From contig CACHUY010000005.1 in the NCBI GenBank assembly GCA_902583295.1, forward strand, positions 1 through 60,962: a stretch of 60,962 nucleotides of DNA. Direction: 5' to 3'. Origin of the DNA: an uncultured Pelagibacteraceae bacterium. GTDB taxonomy: Bacteria; Pseudomonadota; Alphaproteobacteria; Pelagibacterales; Pelagibacteraceae. A program made the position numbers and the translations under genes. Position 1 is the stretch's first letter. The number at the start of each line of letters is the position of its first letter. The notes beneath the pieces are model-generated. The model did not search any database. It saw nothing but the letters and a program-made list of their open reading frames with translations, and was not told the origin of the DNA. Below, piece after piece: positions 45,032 through 53,182 of this stretch.

Positions 45032-46452
45032 TGCCTAAGAAAAAAAGTAAAAAAAATGGAAAAGTAAAATCAAATGGAAAAGGAGTTGGTGGAAAAGCTG
45101 ACGTTCATGCACACGAAGATGGAAAAAGAAATAAAAGTTTATTAGGGCATAACGCTATCTTCACTCCTGAAGTAATCGACGACATACATATTAAAGCACA
45201 GTTAGGAAGATACAGAATGCGTGGAATGGCATTAATGAAAAAAATTCCAACATTTGATGATTTAGTTTTCTTACCAGGAACATTAACAAGATTTGTAATT
45301 GAAGGTTATAGAGAAAAATGTGAGACCAAAACAGTAATTGGTCCAAGATGTGAAAACCCAATTGAATTAGATATTCCAGTTTATATTACAGGGATGAGTT
45401 TTGGTGCATTATCTTATGAAGCTAAAACTGCTTTAGCAAGAGGAGCAACTATGGCTGGCAGCGCTACTTGTTCAGGTGAAGGTGGAATGATTCCGGATGA
45501 AAGAAGATATTCTGAAAAATGGTACTATCAATGTATTCAATCAAGATATGGTTTTAATCCTCATCATGCTCAGTTAGCTGATGGAATAGAAGTTTTTATT
45601 GGACAAGGTCAAAAAGTTGGAATGGGCGGCCACCTTATGGGACAAAAAGTAACTGACCAAGTTGCTGAAATGAGATCACTACCTTCAGGTATTGACCAAA
45701 GATCACCTGCTAGACACCCCGACTGGTTAGGTCCTGATGATTTAGCTTTGAAGGTTGAAGAGTTAAGGCAATTAACTAAAAATAAAGTTCCAATTCAATT
45801 AAAATTAGGAGCATCAAAAGTTTATGATGATGTGCGTATGGCTGCAAAATGTGATCCTGACTCAATTTATCTAGATGGAATGGAAGGATCAACTGGAGCG
45901 GGACCACACATTGCTGCTGCAAATACTGGAATACCTGGAATTGCTGCTATTAGAGAGGCCAGAAGAGCGATTGATGATGTTGGTAAAACTGGGAAAGTAA
46001 CTCTAATTTATGCAGGTGGAGTAAGAGATGGTGCTGATATGGCAAAAGCTCTAGCATTAGGAGCTGATGCAATTGCAATTGGTACAGGATCAATGATTGC
46101 GCTAAACTGTAACAAAGATATTCCTGAAGCTGATTTTGAAAAAGAAATGGGTGTAAAAGCTGGAGAATGCTACCACTGTCACACAGGTCGTTGCCCAGTA
46201 GGAGTTGCTACGCAAGATCCAAAATTAAGAGCAAGATTAAATCCTGATGATGCTGCTTTAAGAGTTTATAATTATTTACATTCAATGACTTTAGAAGCTC
46301 AATTATTAGCTAGAGCTTGTGGTAAAACAAATATCCACTCACTAGAGCCTGAAGATTTAGCTGCATTAACATCTGAGGCATCTGCTTTAGCAAAAGTTCC
46401 TTTAGCTGGAACTAATTATACTGTTGGAGTTGATAATTATCACAAAATATAA
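45031..46452 (+). CDS. mgsC: N-methylglutamate synthase subunit C-type protein (FMN/Fe-S domain)
   Basis: The 473 residues match the FMN-binding glutamate synthase domain: PVYITGMSFGALSYEAKTAL, GEGGMIPDERRY, IPIQLKLGAS-type barrel, YLDGMEGSTGAGPHIAA, and VTLIYAGGVRDGADMAKALALGADAIAIGT. The cysteines in CYHCHTGRCPVGVATQDP would hold the 3Fe-4S cluster. In MgsC/GlxD this domain reduces 2-oxoglutarate-imine to N-methylglutamate or glutamate. A lysine-rich 30-residue N-terminal extension (MPKKKSKKNGK) precedes the fold. Confidence 0.9.
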   Translation: MPKKKSKKNGKVKSNGKGVGGKADVHAHEDGKRNKSLLGHNAIFTPEVIDDIHIKAQLGRYRMRGMALMKKIPTFDDLVFLPGTLTRFVIEGYREKCETKTVIGPRCENPIELDIPVYITGMSFGALSYEAKTALARGATMAGSATCSGEGGMIPDERRYSEKWYYQCIQSRYGFNPHHAQLADGIEVFIGQGQKVGMGGHLMGQKVTDQVAEMRSLPSGIDQRSPARHPDWLGPDDLALKVEELRQLTKNKVPIQLKLGASKVYDDVRMAAKCDPDSIYLDGMEGSTGAGPHIAAANTGIPGIAAIREARRAIDDVGKTGKVTLIYAGGVRDGADMAKALALGADAIAIGTGSMIALNCNKDIPEADFEKEMGVKAGECYHCHTGRCPVGVATQDPKLRARLNPDDAALRVYNYLHSMTLEAQLLARACGKTNIHSLEPEDLAALTSEASALAKVPLAGTNYTVGVDNYHKI

Positions 46453-46459
46453 ATTAATT

Positions 46460-46873
46460 ATGCCAAAGAAAAAAACAAAAAAAATAAAATCTAAAGGTAA
46501 ACCAAAAAAAGACAAGCTTAGTACTTTTAAGGAAACTGCAAGAGAAAAATTAATTGGTCAACATATTGGTTATAGATATGATGTTAACTTACTTCCTGAT
46601 TACAAAAAGATAACTCCATTTTTAAAGAAGTATATTGAAGCTATGGGATGGGATGATCTTAATTGGCTAGAAGATGTTCATATGGGTTACGAAGAAGATA
46701 GACCAGCAGTATTTTGTAGAAATGCTAACGGGTGGGTTACTATTCCAAAATCAATTAAGCTACCTAACAATCAACAAGACAGAGATATGATAGCTAGAGA
46801 ACTGTTAGTTAAATTTCAAATGTCTCCTAAACATCCACTTGTTGATTTGAAAAAAGCCTATTTAAAGTTTTAA
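46460..46873 (+). CDS. Unknown 137-residue protein with lysine-rich N-terminus
   Basis: I start at the ATG at 46460, 7 bases after the mgsC stop. An upstream in-frame ATG at 46424 would lie inside mgsC. The N-terminus MPKKKTKKIKSKGKPKKDKL resembles the start of MgsC (MPKKKSKK). The rest (RYDVNLLPDYKKITPFLKKY, MGWDDLNWLEDVHMGY, FCRNANGWVTIP) is soluble and aromatic-rich. No family recognised. The position after mgsC suggests an accessory subunit or regulator of that complex. A weak 6-base-pair hairpin with T-rich tail follows the stop. Confidence 0.7.
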   Translation: MPKKKTKKIKSKGKPKKDKLSTFKETAREKLIGQHIGYRYDVNLLPDYKKITPFLKKYIEAMGWDDLNWLEDVHMGYEEDRPAVFCRNANGWVTIPKSIKLPNNQQDRDMIARELLVKFQMSPKHPLVDLKKAYLKF

Positions 46874-46879
46874 TATCAC

Positions 46880-46902
46880 AATCAAGAGTTGATTTTATTT
46901 TT
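46880..46902 (+). terminator. Weak hairpin after the mgs operon
   Basis: AATCAA (46880-46885) and TTGATT (46889-46894) form a 6-base-pair stem with a 3-base loop, followed by TTATTTTT. It is short, so termination would be weak. It falls between the mgsABC-linked gene and the amt promoter candidate. Confidence 0.35.
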
Positions 46903-46942
46903 AAATCTATTGTCCACAGTAGGTTTTTTAGATTTGTTTTGT

Positions 46943-46971
46943 TTGTCACACCCTTAAAAATTTCATAAGAT
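46943..46971 (+). promoter_or_regulatory. Candidate sigma-70 promoter for amt
   Basis: TTGTCA (46943-46948) and TAAGAT (46966-46971) are spaced by 17 bases, matching 5 of 6 and 4 of 6 consensus positions. They would give a transcript starting near 46978. A GGGAG ribosome site precedes the amt ATG. No NtrC/sigma-54 site (GG-N10-GC) was noted in the same stretch. Confidence 0.42.
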
Positions 46972-46998
46972 TTCTTAAACAAATATGGGAGTAAAAAA

Positions 46999-48399
46999 AT
47001 GACTGATCAGTTAGGTGCTCTTACTACTATATTTACAGAGTTTTACTACTGGGTAACAGTGGTACTGATGTTTTTAATTCACGTCGGTTTCTGTATGTAT
47101 GAAGTTGGAGCGTCAAGATACAAGCACCACCAACATACCTTAATGAAAAACACAATGCTTATACCTTTGGTAACAGTGACTTGGTTTTTATTTGGTTGGT
47201 GGATTTATTGGGCTTTTCCAACAGGACCTGGACTAGCGCCATCAATAATGACAGAAAGCACCGGACTCGTTTTAAGTGGTGGATTTGGAGGAAATGATCT
47301 TGCTAATCCAACTAATGCTCTTATGGCAGTTAATCTTAACGATCATATAATGGGTGTTTTTTGGGCGGCGTTCTTATTATTTTCATGGACAGCTGCTTCT
47401 ATCGTTTCTGGGGCTATCATTGAAAGGATAACAACTTTTGCATTCGGAGTTTTAGCAATTGCGATTGGATCTGTTTTCTGGTCGATAGATGCTTCATGGG
47501 GATGGCACTTTGATGGATGGATGTTAAAACTTTTAGGATATCATGATGCTTATGCGTCAGGTGTTATTCATGCTATAGCAGGTGGATTTGCACTGGGTGT
47601 TCTAATGGTTCTAGGACCAAGAATTGGAAAGTTCTCATCAAGTGGTGAACCAAGAAACATAGGACCTAGAAATCCTTGGCTGGTTACTATTGGATTATTT
47701 CTAATTTATACTGGTTTCTGGGGATTTTATGCAGCATGTAATGTTCCAATTTATGATCTTGGGCCAGAGTATGGAATGGAAGGAGTAACATTCTGGACTG
47801 CAACCAACATCTATTTAACGCCTACTACATTAAGTGGAATAACTATGAACTTCTTAATGTCGTTATCAGGTGGATTGTTAGCTGGATATGTTATTGCAAA
47901 AGGTGATCCTTTCTGGACTTACTCAAGTGGACTAGCAGGTATAATATGTGCATCAGCTGGAAATGACTTATATCATCCAATTCAAGCTTTAATTATTGGT
48001 ATGATTGGTGTTGTAATTTCCTACAAACTTCATTATTGGGTTGAGCGAAAGTTCAAAATTGATGATGCAGTTGGAGCAGTAGCTGTACATGGTTATGCAG
48101 GTTTTATCGGGCTTGTAATCTGTGGATTTGTTTTGAATGGTTATCCTTCATCTGGATATAGCGTTGGAGCTATGTTTGATGGATCAACTTACGCAACAAT
48201 TAATCCATTAGGTCAATTTATAGGAGCAATAATAATGTTCGTAGTTCTTGGACTTATACCAGGATATATAATTGCTAGAGTTCTTAACGGAATGGGTAAA
48301 TTAAGAATCCCACGTGAAGTTGAGATAGCAGGACTAGACTATGAAATGATGGAGACTGCAAAAGACGATGAAAAAGCAGTCGTATCAGCAACCAGGTAA
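46999..48399 (+). CDS. amt: Ammonium transporter
   Basis: The 466 residues form about 11 membrane segments. The pore histidine regions are visible as DAYASGVIHAIAGGF (His, with the Asp eight residues before it as in AmtB) and AVAVHGYAGFIGL. VGFCMYEVGASRYKHH and WTAASIVSGAIIERITT are typical. Amt takes up ammonium and can pass methylammonium, so it may serve either the glutamine-synthetase or the methylamine genes here. A RBS GGGAG and a candidate promoter lie upstream. No glnK/glnB gene follows; a small membrane protein gene follows instead. Confidence 0.93.
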   Translation: MTDQLGALTTIFTEFYYWVTVVLMFLIHVGFCMYEVGASRYKHHQHTLMKNTMLIPLVTVTWFLFGWWIYWAFPTGPGLAPSIMTESTGLVLSGGFGGNDLANPTNALMAVNLNDHIMGVFWAAFLLFSWTAASIVSGAIIERITTFAFGVLAIAIGSVFWSIDASWGWHFDGWMLKLLGYHDAYASGVIHAIAGGFALGVLMVLGPRIGKFSSSGEPRNIGPRNPWLVTIGLFLIYTGFWGFYAACNVPIYDLGPEYGMEGVTFWTATNIYLTPTTLSGITMNFLMSLSGGLLAGYVIAKGDPFWTYSSGLAGIICASAGNDLYHPIQALIIGMIGVVISYKLHYWVERKFKIDDAVGAVAVHGYAGFIGLVICGFVLNGYPSSGYSVGAMFDGSTYATINPLGQFIGAIIMFVVLGLIPGYIIARVLNGMGKLRIPREVEIAGLDYEMMETAKDDEKAVVSATR

Positions 48400-48410
48400 A
48401 GGAGAAAAAT

Positions 48411-48641
48411 ATGGCTACAGTATCAAACTGGATAGATCATCTAAATAAACCTGCAGAAGAGGTTGCTGGATCGGTTTATCCTGGAGCAGGATCTAGTGAA
48501 TTTATACTAGTCCTATTGTTAATTGCTGTATGGATTGGATGGAGTGTCATCACAGATAAATCTGAGAGGGAAGAACTTGATAGGTTATCTAGAAAAAGAC
48601 ACGGTGCAAACGATCATAAAAGCAATATTACCGATTGGTAA
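48411..48641 (+). CDS. Small membrane protein following amt
   Basis: The 76-residue protein starts 11 bases after the amt stop with a GGAG-type site. It has a short soluble N-terminus (WIDHLNKPAEEVAGSVYPGAG), one membrane helix (EFILVLLLIAVWIGWSVI) and a charged tail with KSEREELDRLSRKRHG. It is not a PII protein. Pelagibacterales are reported to lack PII, so a membrane partner of Amt here could be an alternative regulator or assembly factor. This is inference from position. A strong terminator follows. Confidence 0.72.
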   Translation: MATVSNWIDHLNKPAEEVAGSVYPGAGSSEFILVLLLIAVWIGWSVITDKSEREELDRLSRKRHGANDHKSNITDW

Positions 48642-48655
48642 TTAAAAGAAAATTT

Positions 48656-48686
48656 GGGCGCTACTTGAATGTAGCGCCCTTTTTTT
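48656..48686 (+). terminator. Rho-independent terminator of the amt transcript
   Basis: GGGCGCTAC (48656-48664) and GTAGCGCCC (48671-48679) form a perfect 9-base-pair, GC-rich stem with a 6-base loop, followed by seven T. In a genome of about 30% GC this is a clear terminator. It ends the transcript after the small membrane protein gene. Confidence 0.95.
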
Positions 48687-48700
48687 ATAATCTTATTATA

Positions 48701-48853
48701 ATGAGTGAAGATAAAAACGAAGAGTTAAGACCAACGAAAATGAGAGGGGTTGCTTTTCCAAAAGCAAAGTATGGTGTAATTCTCGCAATTATCTTAATAG
48801 TTGTTGTAAATTTTATTTTATATAAAGAAACTATCTTTTCATTTTTTAAATAA
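48701..48853 (+). CDS. 50-residue single-span membrane protein
   Basis: I begin the gene at the ATG at 48701, since an upstream in-frame ATG at 48635 would run through the terminator at 48656-48686. The 50 residues have a charged N-terminus (MSEDKNEELRPTKMRG) and one helix (GVILAIILIVVVNFILY) with a short tail. It is followed after 17 bases by gmaS and may share its transcript. Function unknown. Confidence 0.55.
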   Translation: MSEDKNEELRPTKMRGVAFPKAKYGVILAIILIVVVNFILYKETIFSFFK

Positions 48854-48870
48854 TTGTGATAGCCTAGGTA

Positions 48871-50196
48871 ATGGCTAAAAACTTATTCAAAATAGCAAAG
48901 CAAAAAAAAATAAAATATTTCTTAATAAGCTTTGTTGATCTTTTTGGCGTACTCAGATCAAAACTAGTTCCAGCGCATGCTATTAAAGAAATGCAGACTG
49001 CAGGAGCAGGATTTGCTGGTTTTGCAGCTTGGCTAGATATGTCTCCCGCAGATAGCGATATGTTTGGTATTCCAGATCCAGACAGTCTTATTCAATTACC
49101 TTGGAATAAAGAGGTGGGATGGCTTGCATCAGACTTATGGATGAATGGTAAACCTGTAGAAGCCTCTCCAAGAGTAATGTTAAAGAGTCAAATTAAGAAA
49201 TTAAAAAAACAAAATTTAACAATGAAATCAGGTGTAGAGTGTGAATACTTTTTAATTTCACCTGATGGAAATTCTATTGCTGATGTAAGAGATACTCAAT
49301 CTAAACCTTGTTATGACCAATCAGCGTTAATGAGGAGATATGATTTAATTAAAGAAATTTGTGATTCCATGATTGAGATGGGATGGGGTCCTTATCAAAA
49401 TGATCATGAAGACGCCAATGGACAATTTGAAATGAATTGGGACTATGATGATTGTCTAAAAACAGCTGATAGACACACATTTTTCAAATATATGGTAAAA
49501 ACCATAGCTGAAAAACATGGTTTGAGAGCAACCTTTATGCCTAAACCATTTGAAAACCTCACAGGTAATGGTTGTCATGCCCACGTATCAGTATGGAATG
49601 GAAAGAAAAATAAATTTTTAGATAAATCAGACAAGCTTGGACTTAGTAAAATGGCTTACAATTTTTTAGGTGGAGTAATTAAAAACGCCTCATCCCTATC
49701 TGCTTTCTTTAATCCAACAATTAATAGCTATAGGAGAATTAATGCACCTCCAACAAAATCTGGGGCATCATGGTCACCGAGTAGCATATCTTATACAGGC
49801 AATAACAGAACACATATGATAAGAATTCCAGATCCTGGTAGATTTGAACTAAGATTGATGGATGGATCTGCAAATCCATATTTATTACAAGCAAGTGTAT
49901 TAGCTGCCGGGCTATATGGATTAAAAAATAAAATTGATCCAGGAGAGCCTCTTACTTGTAATATGTACACAGATTATAAAAAATATCCTAATTTACCTAA
50001 ATTACCAAATGAACTTCAAGACTCGCTAGAACTTTTAAAAAATAATAAGGAAATGAATGAAGCTTTTGGAAAAGAAACAATTAATAGTTATATAAAACTT
50101 AGAAAATCTGAAATTAATGAATTTGATAATAAAGAAAACTTCGATAAGTCCAAACCTGTCACTCAATGGGAAAGACAAAATACTTTAGACTGTTAA
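48871..50196 (+). CDS. gmaS: Gamma-glutamylmethylamide synthetase / type III glutamine synthetase
   Basis: The 441 residues match the type III glutamine-synthetase family of alphaproteobacteria, which includes GmaS and GlnT: FLISFVDLFGVLRSKLVPAH, GVECEYFLISP, QNDHEDANGQFEMNW, NLTGNGCHAHVSVW and RFELRLMDGSANPYLL. GmaS joins methylamine and glutamate with ATP to give gamma-glutamylmethylamide, the entry to the N-methylglutamate pathway. The TMAO genes and mgsABC in the window make that role more likely than glutamine synthesis, but both fit. No usual RBS precedes the ATG. Confidence 0.82.
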   Translation: MAKNLFKIAKQKKIKYFLISFVDLFGVLRSKLVPAHAIKEMQTAGAGFAGFAAWLDMSPADSDMFGIPDPDSLIQLPWNKEVGWLASDLWMNGKPVEASPRVMLKSQIKKLKKQNLTMKSGVECEYFLISPDGNSIADVRDTQSKPCYDQSALMRRYDLIKEICDSMIEMGWGPYQNDHEDANGQFEMNWDYDDCLKTADRHTFFKYMVKTIAEKHGLRATFMPKPFENLTGNGCHAHVSVWNGKKNKFLDKSDKLGLSKMAYNFLGGVIKNASSLSAFFNPTINSYRRINAPPTKSGASWSPSSISYTGNNRTHMIRIPDPGRFELRLMDGSANPYLLQASVLAAGLYGLKNKIDPGEPLTCNMYTDYKKYPNLPKLPNELQDSLELLKNNKEMNEAFGKETINSYIKLRKSEINEFDNKENFDKSKPVTQWERQNTLDC

Positions 50197-50197
50197 A

Positions 50198-51331
50198 GTG
50201 AAGAGTTTAAAAAGTCTTAAAAACTGGACTCTAACAAAATCTTTAAAAAATAATAATTTCAGTTTTAAAAGAAATTATGTTTTAAAATTTGTCCCTTCTT
50301 TGTTGTTAACAAATGCTTTTAAATCAATTTCTAGATGGAAAAATTATAGGGCTACACCCTTAATTAAACTTGATAAATTACAAAAAAATATAAAAGTTAA
50401 TAATGTTTTTTATAAAGATGAATCCAAAAGATTTCATTTAAAATCCTTTAAAGCATTAGGTGGTGCTTATGCTGTTGAAAGAATATCTAAAGGAAAAAAA
50501 AATATAATTATTTCCTCAGCAACTGCTGGAAACCATGGAAGATCTGTTGCATGGGGTGCAAAAAGATTAGGTTTAAAATGTAAAATCTTTGTTAGTCAAT
50601 ACGTAAGTGATTCAAGAGTTAATGAAATTAAAAAATTTGGAGCTAAAGTTATAAGAGTTGAAGGAGATTACGAAAACTCACTTAATGAATGTAAAAAGTT
50701 ATCGAAAAAAAATAATTGGAAAATTGTTCAAGATGTTGCCACAATAGATTACAAATTGGTCCCTCAACTTACAATGGCGGGGTATTCCATAATGATAAGA
50801 GAAATATCTAAACAAACTGATCAATATATAACCCATATTTTTTTACAAGCTGGTGTGGGGGGCATGGCTGCTGGTGTTGTTGCTGGTGTTGCTAAATATT
50901 TTAAAAGAATTCCAAAAATTATAATTGTTGAGCCTGATAGAGCTGATTGTGTACTTCAGAGCATTAAAGTTAATAGACTTAAAAAAATTAAGATTAAAAA
51001 AGAAAGTATCATGGGAGGTATGTCATGTAATGAAATGTCATATATTCCTTGGCAAATATTAAAAAAAGCAAGCAATTGTTGTGTATCTGTAAGTGATCGG
51101 AATGTTGCCAAAACTGTAGCTATGTTAAAAGACAAAAAGCTCAGCAAAAATTCAATAATTGGTGGAGAGTGCTCTACACCTGGAATTATAAGCCTAATTG
51201 GTGTTTGTAATAATTATAAGACTAAAAAACTCATTGAACTAAACGAAAAATCTAATGTTTTAGTAATAGGATGCGAAGGTAATGCAGATGTTAAACTTTA
51301 CAAACAACTGCTATCTAAAGGAAGAAAATAA
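50198..51331 (+). CDS. Diaminopropionate ammonia-lyase-like PLP enzyme
   Basis: The frame starts with GTG at 50198, one base after the gmaS stop. The 377 residues have a 2,3-diaminopropionate ammonia-lyase layout: YRATPLIKLDKL, DESKRFHLKSFKALGGAYA with the PLP Lys, SSATAGNHGRSVAWGAKRLG, HIFLQAGVGGMAAG and IIVEPDRADC. The family forms ammonia and pyruvate from diaminopropionate. Threonine-dehydratase-like activity on another amino acid is possible. Co-transcribed with gmaS, it may supply or remove nitrogen. The start codon choice has no good RBS. Confidence 0.8.
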   Translation: MKSLKSLKNWTLTKSLKNNNFSFKRNYVLKFVPSLLLTNAFKSISRWKNYRATPLIKLDKLQKNIKVNNVFYKDESKRFHLKSFKALGGAYAVERISKGKKNIIISSATAGNHGRSVAWGAKRLGLKCKIFVSQYVSDSRVNEIKKFGAKVIRVEGDYENSLNECKKLSKKNNWKIVQDVATIDYKLVPQLTMAGYSIMIREISKQTDQYITHIFLQAGVGGMAAGVVAGVAKYFKRIPKIIIVEPDRADCVLQSIKVNRLKKIKIKKESIMGGMSCNEMSYIPWQILKKASNCCVSVSDRNVAKTVAMLKDKKLSKNSIIGGECSTPGIISLIGVCNNYKTKKLIELNEKSNVLVIGCEGNADVKLYKQLLSKGRK

Positions 51332-51338
51332 AACTCAC

Positions 51339-52757
51339 ATGACAAATAATGCAATATTTTGGATCAGGGAAGATTTTAGAATAGAACATAATCCAGCACT
51401 TTCTTTTGCTAGTCAAAATCATGACAATGTTATTGGATTGTTTATTTATAACAAAGCTGATTTTGATAAAAAACGAGAAGCCCAAAAATGGTGGCTTTAT
51501 AAATCTTTAGAACAATTTGAATCAGAATTATCTAAATATAAAATAAATCTTCAAATATTAGAGGGAGATGAGTTAGACGTGTTATCAAAGATAAAAAAAA
51601 AAGACAACATTTCAGTTTATTGGAATAAAATATACGAACCAGATGTAATTGCTAAAGGTAAAAAAATTAGAGACGCTTTTTTAAAAAATAAAGTTCAGTT
51701 TAAATATTTTAAAGGAAATATTTTAAATGAATTTCAAGAGGTAACTAAAAACGATGGAACACCCTTTAAAGTATTTAGTCCATTTTGGAGAAATGCTGAA
51801 CAAAAATATTTAAGCTTACCTCCAAGTAAAAATTATATTGTAAAAAAAAAAACAAAGTCAATCAAAGTTTTCAAGAATTGTATTGAGCCTAAAGATATTT
51901 TGCCTAAAAAGAATTGGTATAAAAAATTTGAGGAATACTGGAAAGTTTCAGAAAATGACTCCAAAAAAGCTCTTAATAATTTAATTGAAAAAAGAATTAA
52001 AGATTATGGAACAGCAAGAGATTATCCATCAGTTGAAGGTACCTCAAAATTATCTCCATATATTAAACATGGTCAAATTCATGTAAGTACTATTTGGCAA
52101 AAATGCAATGAAATTAAATCTAAAGGAATTGGTTACAGAAAATATATAAATGAATTAGGTTGGCGTGAGTTTTCACATAGCTTGATAAATTATTTTCCAG
52201 AATTTTTAAAAGGCAATTATAGAAAAGAATTTGATCGTTTTCCCTGGGTAAAAAATGAAAAGTTCCTAAAAGCATGGAAATCAGGAATGACAGGCTATCC
52301 TATTGTAGATGCTGGAATGAGAGAGTTATACGAAACCGGATGGATGCATAACAGAATTAGAATGGTAGTTGGTTCTTTTTTGGTTAAACATTTGAGAATT
52401 AATTGGACTGAGGGTGAAAAACATTTCAGAAATTGTTTATTAGACTTTAATAAAGCAAATAATGTAGCTCAATGGCAATGGGTTGCTGGTTGTGGAGCTG
52501 ATGCTGCACCTTACTTTAGAATATTTAATCCAATTTTGCAGGGTGAAAAATTTGATAAAGAAGGTTTGTATGTGAGGAAATGGGTTCCAGAATTAAATAA
52601 AGTGCCTAATAAATTCATCCATAAACCTTGGGAAATGGAGCACAAATATCAAGAAGCAATAAAGACTATAATAGGGAAAGATTATCCTAAACCTATTGTA
52701 ATCCACGAAAAAGCAAGAGCTGCTGCTCTAGAGGCTTTTCAATCACTTAAGAAATAA
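51339..52757 (+). CDS. phrB: Deoxyribodipyrimidine photolyase
   Basis: I use the ATG at 51339, just after the upstream stop, since a longer frame beginning at 51282 would overlap the preceding gene. The 472 residues have an N-terminal antenna-binding Rossmann domain (AIFWIREDFRIEHNPALSFA) and a FAD-binding C-terminal part: YPIVDAGMRELYETGWMHNR, RMVVGSFLVKHLRINW and DAAPYFRIFNPILQGEKFD. It repairs UV-induced cyclobutane pyrimidine dimers with light. An AGGAAG site is near the start. Confidence 0.92.
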   Translation: MTNNAIFWIREDFRIEHNPALSFASQNHDNVIGLFIYNKADFDKKREAQKWWLYKSLEQFESELSKYKINLQILEGDELDVLSKIKKKDNISVYWNKIYEPDVIAKGKKIRDAFLKNKVQFKYFKGNILNEFQEVTKNDGTPFKVFSPFWRNAEQKYLSLPPSKNYIVKKKTKSIKVFKNCIEPKDILPKKNWYKKFEEYWKVSENDSKKALNNLIEKRIKDYGTARDYPSVEGTSKLSPYIKHGQIHVSTIWQKCNEIKSKGIGYRKYINELGWREFSHSLINYFPEFLKGNYRKEFDRFPWVKNEKFLKAWKSGMTGYPIVDAGMRELYETGWMHNRIRMVVGSFLVKHLRINWTEGEKHFRNCLLDFNKANNVAQWQWVAGCGADAAPYFRIFNPILQGEKFDKEGLYVRKWVPELNKVPNKFIHKPWEMEHKYQEAIKTIIGKDYPKPIVIHEKARAAALEAFQSLKK

Positions 52758-52762
52758 ATGCT

Positions 52763-53182
52763 CTATTCACCAATAAAATGGTGAATAATTGTTCTATTTT
52801 GTGGCTCTAAACGATGTTCAAATAAATATAAACCTTGCCAAGTTCCAAGCAATAATTCAGTATCTTTAATACTAAGAGAGATTTGATTGTTAGTTAAGGC
52901 AGATTTTATATGTGCAGGCATATCATCTTTTCCCTCAGTGGTGTGTACGTACAATTTATTGTTCATAGGTACCAGTTTATCAAAATAATTTATTAAATCT
53001 GTTTGAACATCTGGATCAGCATTTTCTTGAACAATTAAGGATGCACTAGTATGCTGAATACTTAAATTAAGCATCCCATTTTTGAATTTGTTATTGTTAA
53101 TCCAATGAACTGTCTGGTCTGTAAATTCATACAACCTTTGACCAGCAGTGGTTATTTTAAAATTAAAGAACTCTTGCTTCAT
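52763..53182 (-). CDS. yjbQ: YjbQ/UPF0047 family protein
   Basis: The 139 residues match UPF0047: LNLSIQHTSASLIVQENADPD with the Ser-Ala-Ser loop, HIKSALTNNQISL and LLGTWQGLYLFEHR. The family is annotated as secondary thiamine-phosphate synthase in E. coli and is widespread; its main role is not firm. The start overlaps the zapE stop by one base (TAATG). Confidence 0.92.
   Translation of the reverse strand: MKQEFFNFKITTAGQRLYEFTDQTVHWINNNKFKNGMLNLSIQHTSASLIVQENADPDVQTDLINYFDKLVPMNNKLYVHTTEGKDDMPAHIKSALTNNQISLSIKDTELLLGTWQGLYLFEHRLEPQNRTIIHHFIGE
52764..52787. terminator. Hairpin between convergent photolyase and yjbQ
   Basis: TATTCACC (52764-52771) pairs with GGTGAATA (52780-52787), one more A-T pair extends the stem, and the loop is six bases. 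It lies between the photolyase stop and the 3' end of the yjbQ gene and is symmetric, so it could stop both transcripts. T-runs on both sides are short. Confidence 0.4.
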
